From the NCBI RefSeq assembly GCF_040819555.1, contig NZ_CP161920.1:2603001-2667000 (forward strand): 64,000 nucleotides of DNA, written 5' to 3'. The DNA comes from Nitratireductor sp. GISD-1A_MAKvit. GTDB taxonomy: Bacteria; Pseudomonadota; Alphaproteobacteria; Rhizobiales; Rhizobiaceae. The number at the start of each line of letters is the position of its first letter. Positions within the stretch are counted from its first letter, which is position 1. The notes beneath the pieces were generated by a model that did no database searches, was not told the origin of the DNA, and worked only from the letters and a program-made list of their open reading frames with translations. Shown here piece by piece: positions 50,079 to 60,195 of the stretch. The translations under genes were made by a program, and so were the position numbers.

Positions 50079-51636
50079 ACGCTTTTGCGACTTCCAGTGC
50101 GAGTTTGAGCCCCGTCACCTTGGCAAGATGCGCCATGCGGCCAACAGGCCGTTCTCCCATCAACGCTTCATGCGATTTAGGGATCACGAGTACCGTCGTG
50201 CCATCGTCACGCTTTTCCCATGTCAGCTTAGGAATGATTCCGGGCATGGATGCGGTGAGCAGGTAGACCACACGCAAAAGCCCGCCCAGAATGCGCGCCC
50301 GTTCGACATAAAGCGGCGTCGCGAGCTGGCGCATGCGCGGTGAGAGCGCGTCGTTGAACAGTCCTTCATGGCGAAACAGATTGGCCAGCGCAATGAAAGC
50401 GCGGCCTGGATGATCGATGCCGATGAACGAACCATGCGCGATGATGTTGAGCGACTGGGTCCCGCGATATTCGGGATGCGCGCGCCAGCCGATATCGGCG
50501 AGAAGGCATGCGGCCCTGCGGTAACGGGCTTCTTCCTCGGTTTCCTTGATGCCAAGCGCCTTGAGCGCCGGTCCACTCCATTCTGCCAGTTCACGCGCAT
50601 GGGTCACGGAACGGGCGCGAAGCACCGCCAGCTCTTCCGCCGCGGAGATAAGGGGATCGCGCCTGCGATCGTCTTCATCGAGCAGTGAGTAGAGGTAGCC
50701 CTCACGCACGCCAAGCGCGGAAAACACGATTTTTGAGGGTTGGGCCGTTCGAATGATCTCCTGCAGCACGGTCGCGCCATAGGGCAAGAGCGTGCGACGG
50801 TTTTTGGAGATGTGGCTGATACCGGCAAACCGGTCGACACCGTCAGCCACCCGCGTGAGAAAGTCCATCGACTGCTCGATGTCCATCTCGTAGTGATGCA
50901 TCACTTCGAGCGGATAGCCGGTTTCCAGCATGTGCAGGCGGGCGAGATTTCGCCATGTGCCGCCGACGCAGTAGAAGGGGCGCCCGGCCCCGTCCTTCAT
51001 CCACGGGGCTCGGGCCAGCTCATCGCGGGCGATGCGCGCCGCCCTTTCCGGTGAATTCTTCGACATCTCCTTGAGCCGAAGCCCGCCCAGCGGCAGGGTG
51101 ATGCCATCTTCGAGATCGTAGCCTTCCACATCGACAAGCTCCAGGCTGCCTCCGCCCAGATCGCCCACGATACCGCTCGGTTTGTGAAAGCCCGACATGA
51201 TGCCGAAGGCCGAGTATTTTGCCTCTTCCCGGCCCGAAAGAACCCGAACGCTCGTGCCCAGAATATCTTCCGCACGGTCGATGAAGTCGGGGCCGTTGCG
51301 CGCTTCGCGCGCAGCAGCCGTCGCCAGGACATGCAGCGACTGTGCGCCCGCCTGCTCCGAGAGCGCCCGGAAACGGCGGAACTCACTGACAGCGCGCGTG
51401 ACACCTTCGGGATCGAGCTCGCCGGTCGTCACGATGCTCTTGCCGAGACCCGCCAGCATTTTTTCGTTGAACAAGACGCTCGGAGAGCGCGCGACCCCCT
51501 CATAGATCACCAGTCGAATCGAGTTGGACCCGATATCGATGACCGAGACGGGGCGCCGGTCCTGAAGCCGGCCCTGGGATTCTGCTATGCCCAAAAGACC
51601 CGGCTCTTCAATCCGTTGCGGATCTGGTGTCGGCAT
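50077..51636 (-). CDS. ppx: Exopolyphosphatase/guanosine pentaphosphatase (Ppx/GppA)
   Basis: Ppx removes phosphate from polyphosphate ends, and members may also act on pppGpp. The 519-aa protein has the ASKHA-fold phosphate loops [18 protein letters not shown] and [14 protein letters not shown], with the catalytic Glu in [15 protein letters not shown]. The C-terminal half is the HD-like domain ([16 protein letters not shown]). Its start overlaps the ppk1 end by 29 bases, so synthesis and breakdown genes are made together. Confidence 0.93.
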   Translation of the reverse strand: MPTPDPQRIEEPGLLGIAESQGRLQDRRPVSVIDIGSNSIRLVIYEGVARSPSVLFNEKMLAGLGKSIVTTGELDPEGVTRAVSEFRRFRALSEQAGAQSLHVLATAAAREARNGPDFIDRAEDILGTSVRVLSGREEAKYSAFGIMSGFHKPSGIVGDLGGGSLELVDVEGYDLEDGITLPLGGLRLKEMSKNSPERAARIARDELARAPWMKDGAGRPFYCVGGTWRNLARLHMLETGYPLEVMHHYEMDIEQSMDFLTRVADGVDRFAGISHISKNRRTLLPYGATVLQEIIRTAQPSKIVFSALGVREGYLYSLLDEDDRRRDPLISAAEELAVLRARSVTHARELAEWSGPALKALGIKETEEEARYRRAACLLADIGWRAHPEYRGTQSLNIIAHGSFIGIDHPGRAFIALANLFRHEGLFNDALSPRMRQLATPLYVERARILGGLLRVVYLLTASMPGIIPKLTWEKRDDGTTVLVIPKSHEALMGERPVGRMAHLAKVTGLKLALEVAKA

Positions 51637-53827
51637 CCGTCTTCCGGCGCTTCTTGAAAGCGGCGATCCGCTTGGGCGCGTGAGACTTCAGGGCATTGCC
51701 GCGTCCCGATAGGCTCGGATTTGTCATGAAATATTCCTGAGCGTTGAACGGTTCTTCTCCCTCGTCGGGCATAATGCGCCGCGAGGTGCCGTCCGGCAAT
51801 ACTTCAAAGCTTTGCTGGTTGTCCATAATGTTTCCCAGCATAATCTGCCCGATCACCTGCTCATGGACGGTGGGATTGGTGATCGGCACCATGGTTTCCA
51901 CCCGACGGTCCAGATTGCGCGGCATGATGTCGGCCGAGGAAATGTAGACGATGGCCTCATCCGATGGGAGACCATGACCATTTCCGAAACAGTAGATGCG
52001 GCTGTGCTCCAGGAACCGGCTGACGATGGATTTCACCCGGATGCGTTCGGAAAGGCCCGGCACCTGTGGTCGCAGACAGCAGATCCCGCGCACCACCAGA
52101 TCGATTTCCACACCCGCCTGCCCCGCTTCGTAAAGCGCGTCGATCACCAGCGGATCCACCAGCGAGTTCATCTTCATCCAGATCTGGCCGGGCCGCCCCG
52201 CCTGCACATGCTCGATCTCGGCACGAATGTGATCGAGCAGCCGGTTGCGCAGCGAGAATGGCGAAACCGCGATCCGCATTTCGCCATCGGGTTCGGCATA
52301 GCCGGTGATGAAGTTGAACACCTGTGCCACGTCACGCGCGATCTCCGGATCGTCGGTGAAATAGGACAGATCCGTATAAATCCGCGCCGTGATCGGGTGA
52401 TAGTTTCCGGTGCCCAGATGGCAGTAATTGCGCAGCCTGCCTTCCTCGCGGCGGACCACGAGCGACATTTTGGCGTGCGTTTTCAATTCGATGAAGCCGA
52501 ACACGACCTGCACGCCAGCACGCTCCAGATCGCGCGCCCAGCGGATGTTCGCTTCTTCATCGAAACGGGCCTTCAGCTCCACAAGCGCGGTCACCGACTT
52601 GCCCGCCTCCGAAGCCTCGATGAGGGCGCGAACGATGGGGCTGTCATTGGAGGTCCGGTAGAGCGTCTGCTTGATTGCCACCACTTCCGGATCAAGCGAG
52701 GCCTGACGCAGAAACTGCACCACCACGTCGAAGGATTCATATGGATGGTGAACGATCAGGTCTTTTTCGCGGATCGCGGCGAAGCAGTCGCCATTGTGTT
52801 CGCGGATGCGTTCGGGGAAGCGCGGGTTGTAGGGTGCAAAGAGCAGGTCCTCGCGCGGCACCTTGACGATCTCAGAAATCTGGTTGATCGCCAGCGGGCG
52901 TTCGAGAACCGTGATGCGGCTTTCGGCAACGCCCAGCTCGCTGGCCACGAATTCGCGTAATCCCTTCGGCATCTCATTGTCGAACTCTATGCGGATCACC
53001 GATCCGCGCCGACGGCGCTTCAGCGCGGTTTCGAAAAGGCGCACGAGATCTTCCGCCTCTTCCTCCACCTCGATATCGCTGTCACGAATGATGCGAAACG
53101 TGCCGGAACCGATCACCTGATAGCGTGGAAAGAGCTTTCCGATGAAGAGGTTGACCACGTCTTCCAAAGTGATGAATCGCACCGTTCCATTGCGTTCAGG
53201 CAACTGGATGAAGCGCTTCAGCGCCACCGGCAGTCGCAAAAGCGCCGTCATCGGCTCCAGCTCGCCCTCATGCTGCAACTCCAGCGCAATGGAAAAGCCA
53301 AGATTGGGGATGAAGGGGAACGGATGGGCCGGATCGATGGAAAGCGGTGTCAGGACCGGAAAAATTGCCTCCATGAAATGGTCTTCCAGCCACTTCTTGT
53401 CGGAAGGGGTCAAGACGTCCGCACGCACGATCTCGACGCCCTCCCGGCTCAGGAGTGCCAGAAGCGCATTCAGGCTATCGTGCTGGTCGATCTGCAGTCG
53501 CGCGACCTCGCGCAGGACATGTTCGAGCTGTTCTTCCGGCGTGCGGCCGTCGGCGCTGCGCGTGGCGATGTGTTCGCGCACCTGGCCGGCAAGCCCCGCA
53601 ACGCGCACCATGAAGAACTCGTCCAGATTGTCTGCAGAGATGGAAAGGAACCGCAGGCGTTCCAGCAGCGGATGGCTTGCATTCTGCGCCTCGTCGAGAA
53701 CACGGCGGTTGAACTGGAGCCAGGAAAACTCCCGATTGACGAAACGGTCGGGGCTCGCACCGGCAATCTCGCCCTGCGCCCCTGCTTCCGGGGAAAATTC
53801 GCTCCGCACCGGCTTCAGTTCATTCAT
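51608..53827 (-). CDS. ppk1: Polyphosphate kinase 1
   Basis: PPK1 makes polyphosphate from ATP through a phosphohistidine. The 739-aa protein has the N-terminal domain ([19 protein letters not shown]), the ATP-binding head region and the catalytic histidine in [11 protein letters not shown]. The conserved [16 protein letters not shown] and [15 protein letters not shown] mark the C-terminal phospholipase-D-like domains. The ATG at 53827 gives [10 protein letters not shown]; the frame goes on to 53893. ppx follows with overlap. The gene is divergent from the zf-CHCC gene. Confidence 0.94.
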   Translation of the reverse strand: MNELKPVRSEFSPEAGAQGEIAGASPDRFVNREFSWLQFNRRVLDEAQNASHPLLERLRFLSISADNLDEFFMVRVAGLAGQVREHIATRSADGRTPEEQLEHVLREVARLQIDQHDSLNALLALLSREGVEIVRADVLTPSDKKWLEDHFMEAIFPVLTPLSIDPAHPFPFIPNLGFSIALELQHEGELEPMTALLRLPVALKRFIQLPERNGTVRFITLEDVVNLFIGKLFPRYQVIGSGTFRIIRDSDIEVEEEAEDLVRLFETALKRRRRGSVIRIEFDNEMPKGLREFVASELGVAESRITVLERPLAINQISEIVKVPREDLLFAPYNPRFPERIREHNGDCFAAIREKDLIVHHPYESFDVVVQFLRQASLDPEVVAIKQTLYRTSNDSPIVRALIEASEAGKSVTALVELKARFDEEANIRWARDLERAGVQVVFGFIELKTHAKMSLVVRREEGRLRNYCHLGTGNYHPITARIYTDLSYFTDDPEIARDVAQVFNFITGYAEPDGEMRIAVSPFSLRNRLLDHIRAEIEHVQAGRPGQIWMKMNSLVDPLVIDALYEAGQAGVEIDLVVRGICCLRPQVPGLSERIRVKSIVSRFLEHSRIYCFGNGHGLPSDEAIVYISSADIMPRNLDRRVETMVPITNPTVHEQVIGQIMLGNIMDNQQSFEVLPDGTSRRIMPDEGEEPFNAQEYFMTNPSLSGRGNALKSHAPKRIAAFKKRRKTDADTRSATD

Positions 53828-53985
53828 GATTCCACTCACGCCCTTTTCAACAACGCGACGCAAACTGCTCGCCGCCAGTTTATCTGGTGACACGCTTTTG
53901 CGACAGTTTCATATCATAGGCTTGCAAAGAGGCCGTTTATGCTACAAACGCAGGACACTTTCCACGGCATTCCAAGCGGGAGACG

Positions 53986-54231
53986 ATGATGGCCGGATCT
54001 GCCATTCCCCATTTCCAGAACACAAGCGGACACGAGGCGGTTGAAATCGGCGTGAAGGAATTCATGTGCGTCGGCGCCAATCCGCCCTTCGACCATCCCC
54101 ATGTGTTCCTCGACATGGGTGACGAAAACGAGCGGGTTTGCCCTTATTGCTCGACCCTCTACCGCTACAATCCCGCTCTCAAGGCACTCGAGACCAATCC
54201 CGCAGGCTGCCTGTTCGAAGAAGCAGCCTGA
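53986..54231 (+). CDS. Zinc-finger (zf-CHCC, NDUFS6-like) protein
   Basis: This 81-aa protein carries the zf-CHCC ligands: a cysteine in EFMCVGANPPFDHPHVFL, a histidine in DHPHVFL and CPYC in ERVCPYCSTLYRY. Homologues include the NDUFS6 accessory subunit of respiratory complex I, so a role with complex I is possible but not shown here. Two ATGs (53986 and 53989) follow GGGAG by four and seven bases. The FAD monooxygenase gene begins 15 bases downstream, so the two are probably cotranscribed. Confidence 0.85.
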   Translation: MMAGSAIPHFQNTSGHEAVEIGVKEFMCVGANPPFDHPHVFLDMGDENERVCPYCSTLYRYNPALKALETNPAGCLFEEAA

Positions 54232-54246
54232 CAGAAGCACCGCGCC

Positions 54247-55464
54247 ATGACGGGCGAACCAGACGCGGTCATAGCCGGTGCCGGCATTGCAGGGCTGTCC
54301 TTTGCGCTTGCCATGGCGCGGCACGGGCTTTCAACGCGCATTTACGAAAAAGCTCCCGAGCTGTCCGAAATTGGTGCAGGGCTGCAGCTTTCGCCCAATG
54401 CGACGCGCCTGCTGGCGCGGTTCGGCGTGCTTGATGCGCTGAAGGTCAGCGCCGTGCGCCCGAAAGCGCTCAATCTCAGGAAGGCGCGCAACCTTTCCTC
54501 CATCGCCCGCTTCCCGCTGGGAATGGCCGCGGAGGAGCGCTGGGCTGCGCCCTATCTCGTGGTGCATCGCGCAGACCTGCAGGGCGCGCTTCTGGGCCGT
54601 GTCCGTGAGGAGCCCCTGGTCGAGCTCGTCACGGAAACCCCCGTTGAAAATGCGCGGTTCCACGCGGATGGCGGCGTCCGCCTTCGGCTTGTGCGCAATG
54701 GCACCGCGCAAGAGGTCCACACACCGCTTCTGGTCGCCGCCGATGGTGTTTGGTCGCATATGCGCCGTCTCGTCCGCAGCTCCGTGCGCAGCCGGTTCAC
54801 CGGCTATATCGCGTGGCGCGCGACGCTCCCGGTCGATGAAGCGCTCACGGCAACCGGCGGAGCACTTGAAGCCGACTGCGTCACGGCCTTCATGGACCCG
54901 GCGTTTCACCTGGTTGCCTATCCGCTCCGCAATGGGGGGGAGATCAATCTTGTCGCTATCCAGCCAGGCGAAGTGCCGCTGAATGCCTGGGCACAGGTTG
55001 CCGATCCAACGCCATTGGAAAAGGCCCTCGCCGGTGCCAACCCGGCGCTTGCACGACTTGCCGCCAGCGCCTCATGGACCGTGTGGCCCATCCATGAAGT
55101 GGACCCGGCAGATGCATGGACAGGGCCGCAGGGACTGGCCCTCATTGGCGATGCAGCCCATGCTGTCCCGCCATTTGCCGCACAGGGAGCCGGCATGGCC
55201 ATTGAAGACGCGGTGGTGCTCGCCAACGCGCTGGCGCGCCACCGCGATGATCTTGCAACCGCACTTTCGGCTTATGAAGCGGCCAGAAAACCGCGTCTGG
55301 CGCGTGTGGCGCGCCGTGGCGCTTTCAACCGCTTCACATGGCATGCCGGAGGTGCCGTGGCACTTGCCCGCGACCTGGTGCTCAGATCACGAAGCGAGAA
55401 GGCTCTGATGTCCGATTTTGACTGGCTCTACGGCTTTGATGCGGAAGCCTGTGACGGAGCCTGA
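54247..55464 (+). CDS. FAD-dependent monooxygenase (PHBH/UbiH-type)
   Basis: This 405-aa flavoprotein hydroxylase belongs to the class A aromatic monooxygenase group with salicylate hydroxylase and the UbiH family. The dinucleotide-binding motif GAGIAGLSFALAMARHG is at the N-terminus, LVAADGVWSHMRRLVRS is the DG motif region, and GLALIGDAAHAVPPFAAQGAGMAIEDA is the GD motif. The second half is the substrate domain. The aromatic substrate is not clear; ubiquinone-related or catabolic roles are both possible. It converges on aapP. Confidence 0.88.
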   Translation: MTGEPDAVIAGAGIAGLSFALAMARHGLSTRIYEKAPELSEIGAGLQLSPNATRLLARFGVLDALKVSAVRPKALNLRKARNLSSIARFPLGMAAEERWAAPYLVVHRADLQGALLGRVREEPLVELVTETPVENARFHADGGVRLRLVRNGTAQEVHTPLLVAADGVWSHMRRLVRSSVRSRFTGYIAWRATLPVDEALTATGGALEADCVTAFMDPAFHLVAYPLRNGGEINLVAIQPGEVPLNAWAQVADPTPLEKALAGANPALARLAASASWTVWPIHEVDPADAWTGPQGLALIGDAAHAVPPFAAQGAGMAIEDAVVLANALARHRDDLATALSAYEAARKPRLARVARRGAFNRFTWHAGGAVALARDLVLRSRSEKALMSDFDWLYGFDAEACDGA

Positions 55465-55513
55465 CCAAGCGTTCATCGAGCATGGATCACGCATCTGGCT
55501 TCAAGCGGCAGAA

Positions 55514-55545
55514 CGCCGCGCTCCCGAGAAAGAGAACGCGGCGTC
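55514..55545. terminator. Possible hairpin terminator between the monooxygenase and aapP
   Basis: ACGCCGCG (55514-55521) and CGCGGCGT (55538-55545) form a perfect eight-base stem with a 16-base loop. No strong T-run follows on either strand, so its role in termination is uncertain. Confidence 0.45.
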
Positions 55546-55570
55546 AGAGACTTATTCTGGCTGAAGAAGA

Positions 55571-56374
55571 TCAGTGCAGGATCTGCGACAGGAACAGCTT
55601 GGTGCGCTCGTGCTGCGGATTGTCGAAGAAGGCCGCAGGCGTGTTCTGCTCCACGATCTGCCCCTGGTCCATGAAGATCACACGATTGGCCACCTGGCGG
55701 GCAAAACCCATTTCGTGGGTGACGCAGATCATGGTCATCCCCTCCTCGGCAAGGTCGACCATCGTGTCGAGCACTTCCTTGATCATCTCCGGATCGAGAG
55801 CAGATGTCGGCTCGTCGAACAGCATGATGCGCGGGTTCATGCACAGCGCGCGGGCGATTGCCACACGCTGTTGCTGACCGCCCGAGAGCTGGCCGGGATA
55901 TTTGTTGGCCTGTTCGGGGATTTTCACCCGCTCCAGAAAATGCATCGCCGTCGCTTCGGCCTCCTTCTTGGGTGTCTTGCGCACCCAGATCGGGGCCAGC
56001 GTGCAGTTTTCCAGAATGGTCAGATGCGGGAACAGGTTGAAGTGCTGGAACACCATGCCGACTTCCCTGCGCACCTCGTCGATCTTCTTCAGATCGTTGG
56101 TGAGTTCGATCCCGTCGACGACGATCTTGCCCTTCTGGTGTTCCTCCAGCCGGTTGATACAGCGGATCATGGTGGACTTGCCCGACCCGGAAGGCCCGCA
56201 GACCACAATGCGCTCGCCGCGCATCACCCTCAGATTGATGTCCTTCAGGACATGAAAGTCGCCATACCATTTGTGCATGCCGACGATGTCGATCGCCACA
56301 TCGGTATCGGAGACCTGCATCTTGCTGCGGTCTGCGTGGAGCTCTTCGGCTCGAACGGCGTTTTCCTTTGCCAT
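55571..56374 (-). CDS. aapP: General amino-acid ABC transporter ATP-binding protein
   Basis: AapP is the ATPase of the general L-amino-acid permease. The 267-aa protein has Walker A ([14 protein letters not shown]), Q-loop region, signature ([17 protein letters not shown]), Walker B ([15 protein letters not shown]) and the switch histidine in [13 protein letters not shown]. It is of the polar amino-acid family (GlnQ/AapP). It is the last gene of the aapJQMP set, 26 bases after aapM. Confidence 0.95.
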   Translation of the reverse strand: MAKENAVRAEELHADRSKMQVSDTDVAIDIVGMHKWYGDFHVLKDINLRVMRGERIVVCGPSGSGKSTMIRCINRLEEHQKGKIVVDGIELTNDLKKIDEVRREVGMVFQHFNLFPHLTILENCTLAPIWVRKTPKKEAEATAMHFLERVKIPEQANKYPGQLSGGQQQRVAIARALCMNPRIMLFDEPTSALDPEMIKEVLDTMVDLAEEGMTMICVTHEMGFARQVANRVIFMDQGQIVEQNTPAAFFDNPQHERTKLFLSQILH

Positions 56375-56400
56375 TATATCGTTTCCCCTTGGCTCTCGGC

Positions 56401-57558
56401 CTAGCGTTTGTGACCGGTGTCGAGCCGGCGTTCCATGAAGATTGAATAGCGCGACATGCCGAAACAGAACAGCCAGAACACAAAGCCGGCAAACACCAGC
56501 CCCGTCATCGGTGTCTGGGGCGATGCCCAGTTGGCGTCTGCAAAGTTCTGTCGCACGGCTCCCAAAAGATCGAACATGCCGATGATGTAGACGAGGCTCG
56601 TATCCTTGAAGAGGCCGATGAACGTGTTGACGATGCCTGGAATGACCAGCTTGATTGCCTGGGGAAGAACGACGAGATTCATCTTCTTCCAGAAGCTCAG
56701 GCCCAGCGCATCCGCGCCCTCATACTGGCCCTTCGGGATTGCCTGCAGGCCACCGCGGATCACTTCCGCCATATAGGCAGAGGCGAAAAGCGCCACGCCG
56801 ACCAGCGCCCGCAGGAGCTTGTCGAACGAGGTGCCCGGCGGCAGGAACAGCGGCAGCATCACACTTGCCATGAACAGGATCGTGATCAGTGGCACGCCGC
56901 GAATGGTCTCGATGAAGACGACGCAGACAAGCTTGACCACCGGCATATGCGAGCGCCGCCCGAGTGCCAGCAATATGCCCAGCGGGAACGAAACAGCGAT
57001 ACCGACATAGGCAAGCACCAGGGTCACCAGAAGCCCGCCCCACAGCGGGGTCGGCACCGGTTTCAGACCCAGAACACCGCCCGACAGAAGGAAGAAGCCG
57101 ATGATCGGGAAGACCACGAAAAGCAGTATCGCATTCAGCCCCTTGCGAGGAACGCTGGGGATCAGAAGCGGTGCCAGCAGCGCCACGAAAAGGAAGCCCG
57201 TCAGATAGACGCGCCAGCGCTCGTCGATCGGATAGCGCCCGAACATGAACTGCTGGAACTTTGCATTGACGAAGGCCCAGCAGGCGCCCGACCAGCCTTC
57301 CGGCTGCATGCCCCCCTGCACCACCGTGGCGCAGACGGTACGGTCCGCGCCGGTCCACTGTGCGTTGATGAACGCCCACTGGACCAGCGGCGGCACGATC
57401 ATCACGATCAGCGCAATACCGATAATGGTGAAGACCGTGTCGGCCATGTTGGCAAACAGGTTTTTGCGTAACCACGAAACAGGCCCGTGGTCTGAGACTG
57501 GTGGCTTCTGATTGGCCACCATTTCGGCGCGGACGAAGGAAAGATCGTGTTCTTGCAT
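56401..57558 (-). CDS. aapM: General amino-acid ABC permease AapM
   Basis: AapM is one of two inner-membrane subunits of the general amino-acid transporter. The 385-aa protein has about eight hydrophobic segments, a large periplasmic loop after the first helix, and the inner-membrane EAA-like loop [20 protein letters not shown] that contacts AapP. The ATG at 57558 follows the aapQ stop by one base, with GGAG seven bases upstream. The frame reading back to 57588 is only the aapQ tail. Confidence 0.94.
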   Translation of the reverse strand: MQEHDLSFVRAEMVANQKPPVSDHGPVSWLRKNLFANMADTVFTIIGIALIVMIVPPLVQWAFINAQWTGADRTVCATVVQGGMQPEGWSGACWAFVNAKFQQFMFGRYPIDERWRVYLTGFLFVALLAPLLIPSVPRKGLNAILLFVVFPIIGFFLLSGGVLGLKPVPTPLWGGLLVTLVLAYVGIAVSFPLGILLALGRRSHMPVVKLVCVVFIETIRGVPLITILFMASVMLPLFLPPGTSFDKLLRALVGVALFASAYMAEVIRGGLQAIPKGQYEGADALGLSFWKKMNLVVLPQAIKLVIPGIVNTFIGLFKDTSLVYIIGMFDLLGAVRQNFADANWASPQTPMTGLVFAGFVFWLFCFGMSRYSIFMERRLDTGHKR

Positions 57559-57559
57559 C

Positions 57560-58750
57560 TTATCGCTCCACCAGCGCCATGCGCGCATTGTACCAGTTCA
57601 TCAGCGCCGCCGTGCCAAGGCTCAGCCCCAGATAGACGACGAGCCAGATCGCGACGACCTCGATCGCCTGTCCGGTCTGGTTAAGCGTGGTTCCACCCGT
57701 TGCCACCAGGTCCGGATAGCCGATCGCCACCGCCAGCGAAGAGTTCTTCGTCAGGTTGAGATACTGGCTCGTCAACGGTGGAATGATGATCCGCAGCGCC
57801 TGCGGAATGATCACCAGCCGCATGGCCTGCCCGGATCGCAGCCCGAGTGCCTGCGCCGCCTCGCTCTGCCCGTGGCTCACGCCCAGAACGCCGGCACGCA
57901 CGATTTCCGCAACGAAGGCGGCCGTATAGAAGGAGAGTGCCAGATAGAGCGCCAGGAATTCCGGCCGGACCTGAATGCCGCCCCGCAGGTTGAAGGTCGA
58001 CAGTTCCGGAACCTCAAAACTCAACGGTAACCCGGTCAGGAGAAACGCCAGAAGCGGCAGCCCGACAATCAGGCCGACACCGGTCCAGAACACCGGGAAC
58101 GGTTCACCCGTGGCCATCTGGCGCTTCAGCGCCCAGCGACGCACAAAGAAGGTGAAGACGATGCCGATCACCAGGCCGGCCAGCACCAGCCATGCCCCCT
58201 CCTCCCAAAGGAAACGCGGGAAATAGAAGCCGCGGCTGTTCAGATATGAGCCGAGCGGGAGATCGATGCTGTCGCGTGGCGAAGGCAACACGGAAAGAAC
58301 ACCGAAATACCAGAAGAAGATGACGAGAAGCGGCGGAATGTTGCGGAACACTTCCACATAGACAAGGCAGATGCGGTTGATCAGCCAGTTCTTCGACAGG
58401 CGCCCGATACCGACGATGAACCCAAGGATCGTTGCCGTCAGAATACCGATAATCGCCACGCGCAGCGTGTTCAGAAATCCGACGAAAAGTGCTCTTCCAT
58501 AGGTGGAATCAGACGAGAATTCGACCAGCGTATCGCCAATGTCGAAACCGGCACGTCCCTCCAGAAACCCAAATCCGGAAGCAATGTTGGCGCGCTGAAG
58601 GTTTTCGGTCGTGTTGCCAATGATCCAGTAGATAAGCGCTACTAAGCCAACGAAAACAACGACTTGATAAGCAATTCCTCGAACGCGCGGATCATAGAGC
58701 AGCGACACACGAGGCGCCGCGCCCTCCACGGTTGATTGCGGGGTGGCCAT
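57560..58750 (-). CDS. aapQ: General amino-acid ABC permease AapQ
   Basis: AapQ is the second membrane subunit. The 396-aa protein has about eight hydrophobic segments and the EAA-like loop [28 protein letters not shown]. The ATG at 58750 ([10 protein letters not shown]) has GAGG seven bases upstream. A hairpin at 58771-58798 lies between aapJ and this gene; a longer frame from 58798 starts within that hairpin and is unlikely. Confidence 0.94.
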   Translation of the reverse strand: MATPQSTVEGAAPRVSLLYDPRVRGIAYQVVVFVGLVALIYWIIGNTTENLQRANIASGFGFLEGRAGFDIGDTLVEFSSDSTYGRALFVGFLNTLRVAIIGILTATILGFIVGIGRLSKNWLINRICLVYVEVFRNIPPLLVIFFWYFGVLSVLPSPRDSIDLPLGSYLNSRGFYFPRFLWEEGAWLVLAGLVIGIVFTFFVRRWALKRQMATGEPFPVFWTGVGLIVGLPLLAFLLTGLPLSFEVPELSTFNLRGGIQVRPEFLALYLALSFYTAAFVAEIVRAGVLGVSHGQSEAAQALGLRSGQAMRLVIIPQALRIIIPPLTSQYLNLTKNSSLAVAIGYPDLVATGGTTLNQTGQAIEVVAIWLVVYLGLSLGTAALMNWYNARMALVER

Positions 58751-58770
58751 GGCTATCCTCACCAGGAATG

Positions 58771-58798
58771 GTGAAAGGCGAAGCATTTCGCCTTTCAC
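58771..58798 (-). promoter_or_regulatory. Intergenic hairpin between aapJ and aapQ
   Basis: GTGAAAGGCGAA (58771-58782) pairs perfectly over 12 bp with TTCGCCTTTCAC (58787-58798), loop GCAT. It lies 30-57 bases after the aapJ stop and 21 bases before aapQ. Such hairpins often protect the upstream binding-protein message and reduce downstream expression; that role here is inferred. Confidence 0.7.
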
Positions 58799-58827
58799 GC
58801 ATTGTATTGACGGAACCGATCAGCGGA

Positions 58828-59856
58828 TCAGCGGATCGGCATTCCGTACTGAAGGCCACCCTTTGTCCAAAGGGCATTGAGGCCGCGCGAGATTTTCAGC
58901 GGGGTATTCGCCCCCACATTGCGCTCAAAGATCTCGCCGTAATTGCCCACATGTTTGATCACACGCACGGCGAAGTCGTTGGTCAGACCCAGATCCGTGC
59001 CGAGCTTGGAGCCCTCTTCCGTGCCAAGAAGGCGCCGAACCTCGGGATTCTCCGAATTCATCATCTCCTCGAGATTGGCCTGGTTGATGCCCAGCTCCTC
59101 GGCATTGATGAGGGTGTAGTAGACCCATTTCACAACGTCGAACCACTGATCGTCACCATGGCGCACTGCCGGGCCGAGCGGTTCCTTGGAAATGATCTCG
59201 GGCAGAACGATGTGGTCGTCCGGATTGGTCAGGTTTAAGCGAACCGCATAAAGGCCGGACTGGTCGGTCGTGTAGACATCGCAGCGTCCGGAATCATAGG
59301 CGGCGTTCACCTCTTCGAACTTCTCGAAAACAACAGGGCTGTAGTCCATGTTGTTTGCCTTGAAGTAATCGGCCAGGTTCAGCTCCGTGGTCGTGCCGGC
59401 CTGCACGCAGACCGCAGCGCCTGAAAGCTGCAGCACGGACTTGATGCCCTCGAGCTTCTTGGCGTTGATCATGAAGCCCTGGCCATCATAGTAGGTCACG
59501 CCGACGAAGTTGAGGCCAAGCGCGGTGTCGCGGTTGATCGTCCAGGTGGTGTTGCGCGAGAGCACGTCCACCTCGCCCGACTGAAGCGCCGTGAAACGGT
59601 CTTTCGCGGAAAGCGGGCTAAACTCCACTGCCTCGGGATCGTCAAAGATGGCGGCGGCAACGGCGCGGCAGAAGTCGACGTCCAGACCTTTCCAGTTGCC
59701 CTGGTCGTCCGGTGCACTGAAGCCGATCAGGCCGGTGTTCACACCGCACTGGACATGGCCTTCGTCCTTCACGTCGTCCAGCGTGGCTGCGGAAGCCGGT
59801 ACCGACATCATCGCGATCACGGCCGAACCTAGCAACGCCTTGACAGTATTTCTCAT
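58828..59856 (-). CDS. aapJ: General amino-acid ABC transporter substrate-binding protein
   Basis: AapJ is the periplasmic binding protein of the general L-amino-acid permease. The 342-aa protein has a signal peptide ending near SVPASA (residue 23), then DVKDEGHVQCGVNTGLIGFS and GLDVDFCRAVAAAIF, typical of SBP family 3, and WFDVVKWVYYTLINAEELGI. Length is as in rhizobial AapJ. The metC gene is divergent on the other side, as in Rhizobium leguminosarum. Confidence 0.95.
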   Translation of the reverse strand: MRNTVKALLGSAVIAMMSVPASAATLDDVKDEGHVQCGVNTGLIGFSAPDDQGNWKGLDVDFCRAVAAAIFDDPEAVEFSPLSAKDRFTALQSGEVDVLSRNTTWTINRDTALGLNFVGVTYYDGQGFMINAKKLEGIKSVLQLSGAAVCVQAGTTTELNLADYFKANNMDYSPVVFEKFEEVNAAYDSGRCDVYTTDQSGLYAVRLNLTNPDDHIVLPEIISKEPLGPAVRHGDDQWFDVVKWVYYTLINAEELGINQANLEEMMNSENPEVRRLLGTEEGSKLGTDLGLTNDFAVRVIKHVGNYGEIFERNVGANTPLKISRGLNALWTKGGLQYGMPIR

Positions 59857-60195
59857 GATTTCGAACCCTTTTTTCTGTGTTCGGGCTTATCCCCTGACAT
59901 TTACAGTGCAGAAGCAGGCGAATGACACGACCCGGCACCTGCAGACGAAACACCGTCCGCTAAGGGCGAGTGGACACGCGCTTCCTCTCCCACGCACTGG
60001 TTCCATCGAATGCCATAAATCTCTTTGGGTCAAGAGCCAAAGACCCTTGCTCCAGAGCAAGCCACAGGGCTCATGTCCGGTTGACGGTTCGCCGCCAATG
60101 GCGTTCCATCCGGCCTCCCACGCGCCCGGTATGCGGGGATCCTCCTTCCCCAAAAGCATCCGGGTGAGACCGCAGTCAATCAGGCGACAGGTTCC
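59857..60195. other. Intergenic region between aapJ and metC (divergent promoters)
   Basis: This 339-base gap must hold the promoters of aapJ and metC; I could not place a convincing -35/-10 pair. Alternative hairpins overlap at 60023-60046: CTTTGG (60023-60028) with CCAAAG (60037-60042), or GGGTC (60027-60031) with GACCC (60042-60046). A third stem, CTTGCT/AGCAAG, lies at 60046-60061. No gene was seen. Confidence 0.5.

Noticed and set aside
51812..52960. Plus-strand frame of 382 codons opposite ppk1
   Set aside because: It is antisense to ppk1, whose catalytic motifs are intact.
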